Below are positions 52,897-62,843 of a DNA stretch of 64,000 bases, in pieces. The position numbers and the translations under genes are program-made. Every line of letters begins with the position of its first letter. Position 1 is the stretch's first letter. The DNA is taken from the NCBI RefSeq assembly GCF_003269035.1, contig NZ_QLTK01000007.1, forward strand, positions 124,001 through 188,000, given 5' to 3'. The notes beneath the pieces were generated by a model, which was not told the origin of the DNA, searched no databases, and worked only from the letters and a program-made list of their open reading frames with translations. Source of the DNA: Paraburkholderia bryophila. Lineage in GTDB: Bacteria; Pseudomonadota; Gammaproteobacteria; Burkholderiales; Burkholderiaceae.

Positions 52897-54237
52897 GTGA
52901 ATTCGCACTCCAGCGCCAGCCCAACTCCCCGCCACACGAACGACGCATCCCGACCACTCACCTGGCAGGACGCGCTGTGGCTCGGCGCGGTCGTCGTCAT
53001 CGGCGTGAATTTGCGGCCGTTGTTGACGTCGATCAGTCCGTTGATGACCACGATTCGGGCGGCCACCGGGCTGAGCTTTTACGGCGCGTCCTTGCTGACC
53101 AGCTTGCCGGTGGTGGCAATGGGCATCGGTGCGTTCGGCGCGGGCGCATTGACCCGCGTGCTCGGCGAAACTCGTGGCGTCGCGCTGGGCTTGCTGGCGA
53201 TCGCGCTCGCGTGCGGCGCGCGCTGGGCCACCGCCAGCGGCGCGGCGCTGTTGTTGAGCGCCGCGCTCGCCGGGGTCGGCGTCGCCGCCGTGCAGGCGTT
53301 GTTGCCGGCCGTCATGAAGCAGCGCTTTCACGCGCGTGTGCCGCTCGCCATGGGGGTATTCTCGGCGTCGATCATGGGTGGCGGCGGGTTGGGCGCACGC
53401 CTGAGTCCGTGGGTGAGCAACGCGCTGGGGTCCTGGCACGCAGGCCTCGCGGTGTGGGCGTTGCCCGCCGTGGTCGCACTGGCTTGCTGGCTGGGATTGA
53501 ACCGGCGGCGCGCGGGCGTGTCTTCGGGCGTGTCTTCGAACTCCCCGTCAAACGTGCCTTCGACACGTGGCCCATCGAGCGAATCTTCGAGCCATCTTCC
53601 GAATCAACCTTCCTCGCCAAGCCCCGCGCGCCTTCCTTCCCACGCCTCCACGCTCCACCCGCCGCTCTGGCGCAAACGCCGCGCATGGACGCTGGGTCTG
53701 TTCTTCGGCATCGTCAACGGCGGTTACACCAGCCTCGTCGCATGGCTCCCGGCGTTCTATCAGCAACGCGGCGTCAGCGTCACGGATAGCGGCTCGCTGC
53801 TGGCCGGCATGACGGTCTTCCAGGCGGCCGCGGCCCTGTTGTTGCCGCTTGCCGCGGCGTCGTTCCGGGATCGGCGGCCGTGGCTGGTGCTCGGCCTGTC
53901 CGCGCAACTCATCGGACTGCTCGGACTGATTGCATGTCCCGATACGGCCGCGTGGCTGTGGGTCGGCGTCGCCGGTGCCGGACTCGGCGGCACGTTCTCG
54001 CTGACGCTCGTCACCGCGATGGATCATTCCGCCGACCACCGCATCGCCGGCAAGCTGGTCGCGTTCACCCAGGGCGTCGGCTTCGTGGTCGCCGCGATCG
54101 CGCCGATGCTTGCCGGCATGGCGCGCGGTTGGACCGGTAGTTTCGGGGCCGCCTGGGTGATGCTGGCAGTCGGTGTCGTCGCGATGATCGGGCTGAGCCT
54201 GCTGTTTTCGCCGCGCAGCTATGACCGGTGGAATTGA
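52897..54237 (+). CDS. MFS transporter, CynX/NimT family
   Basis: A 446-aa inner-membrane permease with about 12 helices. The family start GVNLRPLLTSISPLMTTIRAATGLS is clear, as in CynX (cyanate) and NimT (2-nitroimidazole). A long Ser/Pro-rich central loop (about 205-250) divides the two halves. The GTG at 52897 is the best start. Its substrate is unknown. The GntR operators sit about 120-150 bp upstream. Confidence 0.9.
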   Translation: MNSHSSASPTPRHTNDASRPLTWQDALWLGAVVVIGVNLRPLLTSISPLMTTIRAATGLSFYGASLLTSLPVVAMGIGAFGAGALTRVLGETRGVALGLLAIALACGARWATASGAALLLSAALAGVGVAAVQALLPAVMKQRFHARVPLAMGVFSASIMGGGGLGARLSPWVSNALGSWHAGLAVWALPAVVALACWLGLNRRRAGVSSGVSSNSPSNVPSTRGPSSESSSHLPNQPSSPSPARLPSHASTLHPPLWRKRRAWTLGLFFGIVNGGYTSLVAWLPAFYQQRGVSVTDSGSLLAGMTVFQAAAALLLPLAAASFRDRRPWLVLGLSAQLIGLLGLIACPDTAAWLWVGVAGAGLGGTFSLTLVTAMDHSADHRIAGKLVAFTQGVGFVVAAIAPMLAGMARGWTGSFGAAWVMLAVGVVAMIGLSLLFSPRSYDRWN

Positions 54238-54678
54238 CCGGGCAGATTCGTTTTTCGCCATTCCTCCGCAGCCGCTCATTTGAAAAATGACGCGGCAATT
54301 GAACGGTGAGCGTCAAGCTTGCCGACTCGACAAAACCCACCTGCTTCTGTTCACCAACCTTCCTGCCGCGTCCGCTCTGGACGCGACTCACGCGCGCCTG
54401 CCGCGCCCGTCGCACATTCAGTCCTACAGGCTGGGTAATTCCTCCGACACACAAATAGAATTGCCTGATTGCTTAACCTGATCAGGATATTTAATCTCCT
54501 GATCGAGCTAATTTTTCAAATGCCCTGCAAAACCGCGGTGGCTCGGTTCATCGCGGCGAAACGGGAACGTCAACGCCGAGCCCTGGCAGCAGCGATTAGT
54601 TAGCGATCCTGATCCAGCCGTACGAGGGCTGCATCGGGCGAGACAGTCATTTTCATTTGTCGTACGAGGTAGAACAAG
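54238..54678. promoter_or_regulatory. 441-bp upstream region of the subtilase gene
   Basis: No gene is seen. It includes an AT-rich island (about 54435-54525) with CTGATCAG (54479-54486) and a second CTCCTGATCGAG, a plausible control region for the protease. No terminator with a U-tract was found. Confidence 0.4.
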
Positions 54679-56853
54679 ATGCAAAAAGAGAGACATGAAA
54701 GCGGGAGCGAAACGTCCCGCACAACGATCGCGGCACTGGCCGCGTCGCGATCCATCATCACCGCACGCCGAACGTTGGTTTGCGCCGCCGCGCTGTCGCT
54801 TTCGCTGACACTCGCCGCCTGCGGCGGCAGCAACGGCAGCGGCACGATCGGTTCGGGCGCGGGCGACGAAGCCGCGGCGCCTGCCGCCAACGCCGACATC
54901 GAAACCTCGGCGGCGCTCGCCGCGGAGTCGACCAGCGTGCCGCTCGCGTTGTCGTTGAAAATGAAGACCGACGGACTCGAACCCGACGCCAGCAACGACC
55001 GCTTCATCGTCAAATATCGCGACGGCACCGCCGAACGCGACTCGACCTCGGCGGTGCAATCGAGACTGCAGAAACTGTCGGCGGCGTTCCCTGCCAAGGC
55101 ACACCATTTCCGCCGCACCGGCATTGGCGCCGACGTCGTGACGACCGGACGCAAGCTGAACATGAAAGAGGCGAAGGCGTTCATGCGCGCCATCGCCTCG
55201 GACCCGAACGTCGACTATATCGAGGCCGATCGCGAGATGTCCACGACGATGGCACCGAACGATCCCGACTACAGCCGGCAATGGAGTCTGAGCTCGAACC
55301 AGAAAGCCGGCAGCGGCTATCCGGGCATTCGCGCCGAAGGCGCATGGGACATGGCAAACGGCGCCGGCGCCGTGATCGCGGTCGTCGACAACGGCACCAC
55401 CAGCCATGCCGACCTGAACCCGAACATCCTGCCCGGTTATGACTTCACCGCCACCCATCGCGGCGGCAACGGCACCAACCCCGGCATCATCACCGAGACC
55501 TGCGCGGTCGATTGGCACGGCACGCATGTCGCCGGCATCGCGGCCGCGCTGACCAACAACGGCTACGGCGGCGCCGGCGTGGCGCCCGGCGCCAAGGTCG
55601 TGCCGGTGCGAGTCATGAACGCATGCGGCCGGGGCTACACGTCCGACATCGCCGACGGCATCGTCTGGGCGGCCGGCGGCACGGTGTCGGGCGTGCCCGC
55701 CAACACGCACCCCGCGAAGATCATCAACCTGAGCCTGGGCGGCCTCGGCGGCTGCGAAAGCACGCTGCAGAATGCGCTCGACTTCGCCGTCTCGCGCGGC
55801 GCCACGGTCGTTGCCGCGGCAGGCAACAACGCAACGAGCGCAACGAAGTTTTCGCCGGCCAACTGCCGCAACGTCATTAGTGTGGGCGGCAGCAACCGTT
55901 GGGGCTCGCGCTGGGTCGACTCGAACTATGGACCGACGGTGGATATCGCCGCGCCCGGCGACTCGATCTGGTCGACCTATAACAACGGCGCCGTCACACC
56001 CGGTACGGAGGGGTACGCCTATGCCTCGGGCACGTCGATGGCGGCGCCGGCGGTGAGCGGCGTACTTGCGCTGATGCAGTCGGTGGCGCCCACCCCGCTC
56101 ACCCCCATCGAATTGCGGACCTTGCTTGCACAGAACGTGCAGCCGTTTCCCGGCGGCAAGCCCGACCAACCGATCGGCGCCGGGATTCTGGATGCCACCG
56201 CTGCGGTCGCGGCGGCACGGCTGGGGAAAATTCCGGCAGCGGCGAACTTCAGTTGCAAGCAAAGCGACAAGCTGATGCACGTGTCGTGCACGGACCTGTC
56301 GACCGCGCGCGGCGCACCGATCCGTTCGTGGGCATGGAACTTCGGCACGGCGGCGGGCGACACGGTCACCACGAAATCGACCAACCCCGAGCTCGATTTC
56401 GAGCAACCTGGCACGTACGAGTTCACGCTGACGGTGACGGACGCCAATGGCGGTATCAGCAAGGTGACGCGTCCCTTCGAGGTCGAACCGATGCGGGTCA
56501 CGAACATTGCCGACGACGGAAGCGCGGTGAGATTCCCGATGAGCGCCGGCGACAAGCAGTATTTTTCGGTGACGATTCCGCCAGACGCGAGAAGTTCGGT
56601 GGCGCCAGTCGGCGTTAAAAGCCTGACCTTCACGCTGTCGCCCGACACACCGCGCGACGTGGCCACCCTGTTGCTGAAAAGCGGAACGGCTTCGATGGCC
56701 AATCCGAGTTGTACGTCGGTCATGTCGGGCGGAAAGCCGGCCGTTTGCGTGGTGAATGGCGTTGGGATCGGCACGTACTACGTGCTGGTGAGCAGCGCAT
56801 CCGCGATCGATAACGTGTCGATCAAGGCTGTCTCGCTCTACTACTACCAATAG
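54679..56853 (+). CDS. S8 subtilisin-like protease, lipoprotein, with PKD domain
   Basis: A 724-aa secreted endopeptidase. The N-terminal signal ends in lipobox LAAC (C48). An I9-type propeptide (about 107-185) is followed by the S8 domain with the triad D237 (VVDNGT), H280 (DWHGTHVAG), S453 (SGTSMAAP) and oxyanion N383. A PKD domain (about 520-600, IRSWAWNFG...TYEFTLTVTDANGG) and a C-terminal PPC-like beta domain (about 615-724) probably support substrate binding. Cys-rich inserts suggest disulfides. It resembles extracellular serine proteases of Burkholderiales/Xanthomonas. Confidence 0.93.
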   Translation: MQKERHESGSETSRTTIAALAASRSIITARRTLVCAAALSLSLTLAACGGSNGSGTIGSGAGDEAAAPAANADIETSAALAAESTSVPLALSLKMKTDGLEPDASNDRFIVKYRDGTAERDSTSAVQSRLQKLSAAFPAKAHHFRRTGIGADVVTTGRKLNMKEAKAFMRAIASDPNVDYIEADREMSTTMAPNDPDYSRQWSLSSNQKAGSGYPGIRAEGAWDMANGAGAVIAVVDNGTTSHADLNPNILPGYDFTATHRGGNGTNPGIITETCAVDWHGTHVAGIAAALTNNGYGGAGVAPGAKVVPVRVMNACGRGYTSDIADGIVWAAGGTVSGVPANTHPAKIINLSLGGLGGCESTLQNALDFAVSRGATVVAAAGNNATSATKFSPANCRNVISVGGSNRWGSRWVDSNYGPTVDIAAPGDSIWSTYNNGAVTPGTEGYAYASGTSMAAPAVSGVLALMQSVAPTPLTPIELRTLLAQNVQPFPGGKPDQPIGAGILDATAAVAAARLGKIPAAANFSCKQSDKLMHVSCTDLSTARGAPIRSWAWNFGTAAGDTVTTKSTNPELDFEQPGTYEFTLTVTDANGGISKVTRPFEVEPMRVTNIADDGSAVRFPMSAGDKQYFSVTIPPDARSSVAPVGVKSLTFTLSPDTPRDVATLLLKSGTASMANPSCTSVMSGGKPAVCVVNGVGIGTYYVLVSSASAIDNVSIKAVSLYYYQ

Positions 56854-56965
56854 GCCACTGCGCCGCCCAGGTCGGAACGCGGGCGCCTGCATGCGGCAAT
56901 CGCGTCATGCAGCCGCATCAGGCACCCGCGTTCCACACCCATCGCTCAACAGAAACCCAGGTCGC

Positions 56966-58873
56966 GTGTCGAAACAAAGTCTCTCCCTGCTGTCTCGCGA
57001 CGAAACCGCCGCGAGTTTCGACGCACTCGTTGCGCGGGCCGACGTTCTTTTCTCCGCGCGTCACATGAATGCGGCGATGAGCCTCTACTGTCGCGCATTG
57101 CTCCAGCATCCAGACAACGTGCATGCCTTGCATCGCATGGCCCTCGCGTGTGTTCATACGGCCGAACTGAGCCGCGCGCGTTACTTCTTCGCGCAAGCCG
57201 TGCGCGCCGCGCCGAACCACACGGAACTCTGGGAACACGCGGGCTTGGCTGCGGCGATGCAAGACGATCACGCAGCAGCCGAGGCGTATTACCGTCGCGC
57301 GTTGGAGTCGAGCGTCGGGACGGCGAGCCTGCATCGCAACCTCGCCGACAGTCTGCGGCTCGCCGGCCATCTCACCGAGGCCATCACGCATTACGAGCGG
57401 GCGCTTGAAATCGAGCCGTTTCTACATCATGCACTGCGCTCGGCCGCGCGGCTCGCCACCGCACTCGGCAGAACCCGCGACGCCGCCACTTACTGGTTAC
57501 GCGCATGGGCGCAAGATCCGGCGCGTCTGCAGGACGGCTTCGATCTGGTCGCCGCGCTCGCCCGCGACAATCGCCACCGCGAACTCGAGGACGTGGTCGA
57601 ACAACTGAGAGCCCGCTGCGGCCATCACGCCGAGTCGCTCAAAACGCTCGCCTTCGTATTGAACAGCCACGACCGTTTCCGCGACGCGCTCAGCGTCGCC
57701 CGACAGGGCCTCGCGGTCGATCCTCAGCATCCGCTACTGCATCACAACGCGGCGCGCGCGCTGAGCATGCTCGGCCGTCTCGCGGAGAGCCTGCCGCACG
57801 GTCTCGAAGCGGCGCGGTTGCTGCCCGACAACGCCCACCTGCAATTTCAACTGGCGGGCGTACAACTCGGCCTCGGCGATTTCGTGGCCGGATGGCGGCG
57901 TTATAAATGGTTCTACGCGCTGCCGGGCAAGGAAAAAGAGCGGGTTCACGCGAGCTTTCCCGCGTGGCGAGGCGAACCCGTCGCAGGGTGCCAGTTCCTG
58001 CTCGTCGGCGAACAAGGCCGTGGCGACGAAATCCAGTGCCTGCGCTTCGCGGCCTGGTTGCATCGGCAAGGCGCCACCGTAGACTTGCTTGTCAGCCAGC
58101 CGATAGCGGCGCTCGCAGCGAGCATGACCGGCGTGCGGACCGTTTTCACTACGTTGCCGCCGGGTTTCTACCACTATCATTGCCTGATGCTCGGCATGCC
58201 GGAGCCGATGAAACTCGACGTCCCGATGCTGCCCATCGCCATGCCCTACCTCACCCCGGACCCGTGCAAGACGCGGGACTGGCAGGCCCGTCTCGAAGCG
58301 ATCTCTCCACGCGCAGGGAACGCGAAACGCAAACGCGTCGGCATCGTATGGGCGGGCAATCCGGCTCACGCACTCGACCGTTTTCGCTCCATGCCTCTCG
58401 ACGCGTTGAAGCCGCTGTTCGCGCTCGCGAACATCTCGTGGTATTCGCTGCAGAAAGGCGAACCGGAGCATGACAGCGCAGCGCTGGCGAGTACGCACCG
58501 CGATCTGCATACGCTCGGCCCGGTCATTCACGACTTTGCCGACACGCTCGCGATCCTGCCTTCGCTCGACCTGCTGATCACCGTCGACACGTCGGTCGCC
58601 CATCTCGCCGGCGCGGCGGCGTTGCCGGTCTGGGTCATGGTGCCCGCCCACGGCGAATGGCGATGGTTGACCGAGCGCACCGACAGCCCCTGGTATCCGT
58701 CCATGCGTCTGTTCCGCCAACCTGAGCCGGGCGAGTGGGCGCCTGTCGTCGACGACATCGCCGACGCACTGCGCGCATGGCGCGATGTGCCGCTTCGGTG
58801 CACGCCGTCCGGATGCCCCGCCCGGGTGCAGACGGAAGAGTCCACCGTCGCGGCAACCCCGTGCTTACGCTGA
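56966..58873 (+). CDS. TPR-repeat protein with C-terminal GT9/heptosyltransferase-like domain
   Basis: About 635 aa. The N-terminal half holds many TPR-like helical repeats (residues about 20-310). The C-terminal half resembles glycosyltransferase family 9-type proteins: FLLVGEQGRGDEIQCLRFAAWL, VGIVWAGNPAHALDRFRSMPLDAL, and DLLITVDTSVAHLAGAAALPVWVMVP. Such TPR-GT proteins often act on glycoproteins or flagellin. No partner is adjacent. The GTG at 56966 (AGG upstream) is preferred; an ATG at 56891 opens a longer frame with an atypical N-terminus. Confidence 0.82.
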   Translation: MSKQSLSLLSRDETAASFDALVARADVLFSARHMNAAMSLYCRALLQHPDNVHALHRMALACVHTAELSRARYFFAQAVRAAPNHTELWEHAGLAAAMQDDHAAAEAYYRRALESSVGTASLHRNLADSLRLAGHLTEAITHYERALEIEPFLHHALRSAARLATALGRTRDAATYWLRAWAQDPARLQDGFDLVAALARDNRHRELEDVVEQLRARCGHHAESLKTLAFVLNSHDRFRDALSVARQGLAVDPQHPLLHHNAARALSMLGRLAESLPHGLEAARLLPDNAHLQFQLAGVQLGLGDFVAGWRRYKWFYALPGKEKERVHASFPAWRGEPVAGCQFLLVGEQGRGDEIQCLRFAAWLHRQGATVDLLVSQPIAALAASMTGVRTVFTTLPPGFYHYHCLMLGMPEPMKLDVPMLPIAMPYLTPDPCKTRDWQARLEAISPRAGNAKRKRVGIVWAGNPAHALDRFRSMPLDALKPLFALANISWYSLQKGEPEHDSAALASTHRDLHTLGPVIHDFADTLAILPSLDLLITVDTSVAHLAGAAALPVWVMVPAHGEWRWLTERTDSPWYPSMRLFRQPEPGEWAPVVDDIADALRAWRDVPLRCTPSGCPARVQTEESTVAATPCLR

Positions 58874-58888
58874 CTGCAGCGCACGTTG

Positions 58889-58931
58889 CGACGACTGGCA
58901 TAGCCGTTGCTTTAACCTTAGCCAGTCGTCG
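58889..58931 (+). promoter_or_regulatory. leader hairpin upstream of nasT
   Basis: CGACGACTGGC (58889-58899) pairs perfectly with GCCAGTCGTCG (58921-58931), with a 21-nt loop, ending 13 bp before the nasT ATG. NasT is an ANTAR RNA-binding antiterminator, so a hairpin in its own leader is a candidate autoregulatory site. No U-tract follows, so it is not a simple terminator. Confidence 0.55.
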
Positions 58932-58944
58932 ATAAACCTACTCC

Positions 58945-59520
58945 ATGCTGCGTGTTCTCCTCGTCACCGATACCGACAAGCCCATAGGCGATCTGCGTGA
59001 CACTCTCGCCCGGCTCGGCTACGACATGCTGGCCGGCACGGCAACGCCGCAAGCGCTGCACCGCACGGTGGAAAGCGAGCGGCCCGATGTGATCATCGTC
59101 GACACCGAGTCGCCCTCGCGAGATACGCTCGAACAACTCGCGGTGATGAACGCCACCGCGCCGCGTCCGGTGCTGATGTTTAGCCACGACGCCAACCAGC
59201 AGCTCATCCGCGACGCGGTCGGCGCGGGCGTCACCGCGTATCTGGTCGAAGGGCTCGCCACCGAGCGGCTTGCACCGATCCTCGAAGTCGCGCTCGCACG
59301 CTTCGCGCAGGAATCGCAATTGCGCGAGCGCCTCGCGCAAGCCGAAAACGAATTGGCCGAACGCAAGCTGATCGATCGCGCCAAACGTCTGCTGATGGAT
59401 CAGCAGAATCTCACCGAACCCGCCGCCTATGCCAACCTGCGCAAACGCGCGATGAATCAGGGCGTCAAACTCGCCGAGATCGCGCGCGCAATCGTCGCGT
59501 CGGCCGATCTGCTCAAATGA
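58945..59520 (+). CDS. nasT: ANTAR-domain transcription antiterminator (NasT)
   Basis: A 191-aa two-domain protein. The receiver-like domain (1-120) has D53 in VIIVDTESP, and the C-terminal ANTAR RNA-binding domain spans about 125-188 (RKLIDRAKRLLMDQQNLTEPAAYANLRKRAMNQGVKLAEIARAIV). In the NasS-NasT system it is held inactive by NasS and prevents early termination of nitrate/nitrite assimilation mRNA when nitrate is present. It lies 10 bp upstream of nasS. Confidence 0.93.
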   Translation: MLRVLLVTDTDKPIGDLRDTLARLGYDMLAGTATPQALHRTVESERPDVIIVDTESPSRDTLEQLAVMNATAPRPVLMFSHDANQQLIRDAVGAGVTAYLVEGLATERLAPILEVALARFAQESQLRERLAQAENELAERKLIDRAKRLLMDQQNLTEPAAYANLRKRAMNQGVKLAEIARAIVASADLLK

Positions 59521-59530
59521 AGTGCCGCTC

Positions 59531-60685
59531 ATGAACTCTTCTTCCTCTTTCACCGCACCGGCTTCGTCGGGTCAACTCGAGAAGACCCATTTGCGGCTCG
59601 GTTTCGTGGCGCTTTCGGACGCCGCGCCGCTGATCGCCGCGAAGCTGCTCGAATTCGGTCACGCGCACGGGCTGACGCTGGAGCTATGCCGTCAGCCGTC
59701 GTGGGCCGCCGTGCGCGACAAACTGCTGTCCGGCGATCTCGACGCGGCGCATGCGCTGTACGGGCTCGTCTACGGCGTCCAGTTGGGTTTGGGTGGTCCG
59801 CAAACGGACATGGCCGTGCTGATGGTGCTCAACCGCAACGGCCAGGCAATCACACTGTCGAACCGTCTCGCCGCCGCGCTCGCCGAGCATGGCACGCTAC
59901 CCACGGCGCTGGCGACGCTCGGCCGCAAGCCCGTGTTCGCGCAGACCTTTCCGACCGGCACGCACGCCACATGGCTGTACTACTGGCTCGCCTCGCAAGG
60001 GGTGGATCCATTGCGCGATATCGATAGTGTGGCAATTCCGCCGCCGCAAATGGTCGCCGCGCTGGCCGACGACAAACTCGACGGTCTGTGTGTCGGCGAA
60101 CCCTGGAACGCGCAGGCCGAGGCTGACGGCGTCGGCAAAACGGTGGCTTATTCGAGCGAGGTCTGGCCCGATCATCCGGAGAAAGTGCTGGCCTGTCGGC
60201 GCGATTTTGCCGCAGCGCATCCGAATACCGCGCGCGCGCTCGTTCAAACCCTGCTCGAAGCGTGCCGCTGGCTCGACGGGCCGGGGCATCGCGACGAAAT
60301 CGCGCACTGGCTCGCGCGGCCCGATTACATCGGCATCGACGCGGCGCTGATTGCCGCGCGGCTAGGCGGCGACATCGCCGTGTCCGCGCCGCGCGGCCTG
60401 CCGGTGCGTTTCTTCGACGATGGCACGGTGAACTATCCGCATCCGTTCGAGGGCGCGTGGTTCCTCACGCAATTCGAGCGATGGGGCATGATCGACGCGC
60501 GCACGGACTACGACGCGATCGCGGCGCGCATCAATCAGACGCAGTTGTATCGCGAGGCGGCGACCGGTATGAACGTCGCGGTGCCGGGCGACAACGTGGC
60601 GCAGCGCGTGTTGATCGACGGCAAGGTGTGGGGGCGTGACACGCCATCCGCCGCGTATGCGTCGAGTTTTCCGATTCGGCGTTGA
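59531..60685 (+). CDS. nasS: NasS nitrate sensor (NrtA/CmpA-like, cytosolic)
   Basis: A 384-aa substrate-binding-fold protein without a signal peptide, so cytosolic. It resembles NrtA/CmpA: LRLGFVALSDAAPLIAAKLLEFG, FAQTFPTGTHATWLYYWL and LCVGEPWNAQAEADGVG. Nitrate binding should free NasT. The ATG at 59531 is chosen; a GTG at 59522 is possible. It is convergent with the sensor-kinase gene (7-bp gap). The nitrate transport and reductase genes it would regulate are not in the window. Confidence 0.92.
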   Translation: MNSSSSFTAPASSGQLEKTHLRLGFVALSDAAPLIAAKLLEFGHAHGLTLELCRQPSWAAVRDKLLSGDLDAAHALYGLVYGVQLGLGGPQTDMAVLMVLNRNGQAITLSNRLAAALAEHGTLPTALATLGRKPVFAQTFPTGTHATWLYYWLASQGVDPLRDIDSVAIPPPQMVAALADDKLDGLCVGEPWNAQAEADGVGKTVAYSSEVWPDHPEKVLACRRDFAAAHPNTARALVQTLLEACRWLDGPGHRDEIAHWLARPDYIGIDAALIAARLGGDIAVSAPRGLPVRFFDDGTVNYPHPFEGAWFLTQFERWGMIDARTDYDAIAARINQTQLYREAATGMNVAVPGDNVAQRVLIDGKVWGRDTPSAAYASSFPIRR

Positions 60686-60692
60686 CGCAACC

Positions 60693-62111
60693 TCATTCAC
60701 CCTCACACGGCGGAAACAGCACACTCACCACCAGCCCGCCACCGTGTGCATCGGTCAACGCAATCAACGCGCCATGCACGCGCGCGATTTCCCGCACGAT
60801 CGACAAACCCAGTCCGCTACCCTCCACCGCCTGCGTCGCTTCGCTGCGATAGAAGCGCTCGAACACCGCTTCGCGTTCGCCGGCTGCAATACCCGGCCCG
60901 TTATCGATCACCTGCAACAGCGGCTGCCCGCGTTCGGTCGCGACCCGCACCGTGATTACCGCGCCATCGCCAGAATAGCGGATCGCGTTGTCGATCAGAT
61001 TGCCGACCAGCTCCGCGAGCAGATCGACCTGCCCCGTCACGTCGATCCGCACCTCCTGTTCGAAACCCAGATCGATGCCGCGCGAGCGTGCCACCGGCGA
61101 CCAGTCGAGCGTCACACTACGCGCGACTTGATGCAGCGGCACCGCGGCATGCTTGACGGTATAGCCGCTGTCCGCGTCGAGCCGCGAGAGCGACAGCAAC
61201 TGCTGCACGATTCGCCCCGCCTGCTGCACCGCGCCGTTCAGCCGCCGCAAATGCACGCCTTGCCGACGGTTGCCGCCGGCGTTTTCCTCGACGCCGTCGA
61301 GATCGCGCAAGGCCAGTTCGGATTCCGCCTGGATCACGGCCAACGGCGTTTTCAACTGATGCGCGGCGTCGTTGAAAAACCGCCGGCGCGACGACTGCAT
61401 CAACTGCGTGCGGCCAATGTACTGATTGATCGAATCGACCAGCGGCGTCACCTCGCTCGGCAAGCCGACCGTATCGAGCGGCACCGGATCGTCTTCGGCA
61501 CGCGCGGCGACTTTCGCCGACAGACGATTCAGCGGCCGCAAGCCGCGCGCGACACCCAGCCACACAATGCCCAGCGCCAGCACCACCAGCAAGCCTTCCT
61601 GCTGCAACGAACCGGTCAGAATCTCACGCGCCAACGCCTGGCGCGGTTCGATCGTTTCGCCGACCCGCACCAGCACGACCCGCGTCTGCGCGCTCGGCAC
61701 GTCGTGCACCGGCAACCGGAGCATGGCGATGCGCAGCGGCCGGCCGCGAAACTCGTCGTCGTAGAACTGCACGCTGTAGGGTTCGGCCGGCAGTTTGCGA
61801 GGATTCGGCAGATCGGGATAACCCGTCACCACGCGGCCACCCTCCTCGCGAATCTGGTAGTAGATGTTGCCGCCGCCGTTCGATTCGAACATTTCCAGCG
61901 CGAGATACGGCAGGTCCACTTCGATTTCGCCGTCGCGCAAACGGATGCCGTCGCGGATCGAGCGCAACGAGAATTCGAGCGTGCGGTCGAACGCGTCGTG
62001 GGCCGCATTCATGGCGCGTTGATAGGTGAGCCACGCGTCGAAGGCGAGGAGTAAAAGCAGCGGCAACAGCAACCAGAGCGCGACCCGCACGCGCAGATTC
62101 GGCTGCTTCAT
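60693..62111 (-). CDS. sensor histidine kinase (TctE/QseC-like)
   Basis: A 472-aa inner-membrane kinase. A TM helix (about 10-25) precedes a periplasmic 2CSK_N-type sensor (about 30-170), a second TM and a HAMP-like linker. The HisKA box contains DAAHQLKTPLAVIQAESE (phospho-His in AAHQL). The HATPase_c domain ends DNGPGIAAGEREAVFERFYR...GSGLGLSIV. Architecture matches TctE. The ATG overlaps the response-regulator stop by 4 bp. Confidence 0.93.
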   Translation of the reverse strand: MKQPNLRVRVALWLLLPLLLLLAFDAWLTYQRAMNAAHDAFDRTLEFSLRSIRDGIRLRDGEIEVDLPYLALEMFESNGGGNIYYQIREEGGRVVTGYPDLPNPRKLPAEPYSVQFYDDEFRGRPLRIAMLRLPVHDVPSAQTRVVLVRVGETIEPRQALAREILTGSLQQEGLLVVLALGIVWLGVARGLRPLNRLSAKVAARAEDDPVPLDTVGLPSEVTPLVDSINQYIGRTQLMQSSRRRFFNDAAHQLKTPLAVIQAESELALRDLDGVEENAGGNRRQGVHLRRLNGAVQQAGRIVQQLLSLSRLDADSGYTVKHAAVPLHQVARSVTLDWSPVARSRGIDLGFEQEVRIDVTGQVDLLAELVGNLIDNAIRYSGDGAVITVRVATERGQPLLQVIDNGPGIAAGEREAVFERFYRSEATQAVEGSGLGLSIVREIARVHGALIALTDAHGGGLVVSVLFPPCEGE

Positions 62112-62779
62112 GCGCCCCGTGCTTCCAGCAGATAGCCGAGTCCACGCAGCGTCACGATGCCGACCGAACTGTGTTCGAGTTTCTTGCGCAGACGGTGGAC
62201 GTAAATCTCGATCGCATCCGCATTCACGGATTCGTCGAGCCCGAAAATTTTCTCGGACAGTGTGTCTTTATTGATCGCGCGACCGTTGCGCAGAATCAGC
62301 ACTTCCAGCACCGAACGCTCGCGCGGGGTCAGCGCCAGCGGCTCGCCGCCGAGCGTGAAGCCGCGGTCCACGCTGTCGTACTGCAGCGTGCCGCACTGCG
62401 CACGCTGCGGCTCCTGCCCATGACTGCGGCGCAATAGCGCGCGAGCCCGCGCTTCGAGTTCGGTCAGCGCGAACGGTTTGGCCAGATAGTCGTCCGCGCC
62501 GAGGTCGAGACCGCGCACGCGCTCCTCCACCGAGCCATGCGCTGTCAGCATCAATACCGGCACGGCGTTGCGCCGCGCGCGCAGACGCCGCAGCACTTCG
62601 AGACCGTCCAGCTTGGGCAGGCCGATGTCGAGAATCACCAGCGCGTAGTCTTGCGTGCGCAAGACGTGGTCGGCGGATTCGCCGTCATGCATGCAGTCGA
62701 CGGTGAGTTTCGCGCCGGTCAGCGCGTCGGTTAGCGAACGGGAAAGGATCGGATTGTCTTCGACGAGCAGCACACGCAT
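62108..62779 (-). CDS. OmpR-family response regulator (TctD/QseB-like)
   Basis: A 223-aa two-domain regulator. The receiver has D51 (VILDIGLPKLDG) and K101 (DDYLAKPF). The trans_reg_C winged helix lies at about 130-220, with VLEVLILRNGRAINKDTLSEKIFG and IYVHRLRKKL. The ATG at 62779 is at the family start. It is the first gene of the pair and divergent from an ABC substrate-binding protein gene, its likely target by analogy with TctD. Confidence 0.94.
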   Translation of the reverse strand: MRVLLVEDNPILSRSLTDALTGAKLTVDCMHDGESADHVLRTQDYALVILDIGLPKLDGLEVLRRLRARRNAVPVLMLTAHGSVEERVRGLDLGADDYLAKPFALTELEARARALLRRSHGQEPQRAQCGTLQYDSVDRGFTLGGEPLALTPRERSVLEVLILRNGRAINKDTLSEKIFGLDESVNADAIEIYVHRLRKKLEHSSVGIVTLRGLGYLLEARGA

Positions 62780-62843
62780 AACCAGAATCCCAGGGAAATC
62801 CATGAGGCGAATTCGACCATTGTGACGCATTTCCTTCGAAAAA

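Noticed and set aside
54508..56892. 794-aa minus-strand ORF opposite the subtilase
   Set aside because: Shadow; the plus-strand protease has complete catalytic motifs and a signal peptide.
60636..62054. 472-aa plus-strand ORF opposite the sensor kinase
   Set aside because: Shadow of a well-supported histidine kinase gene.
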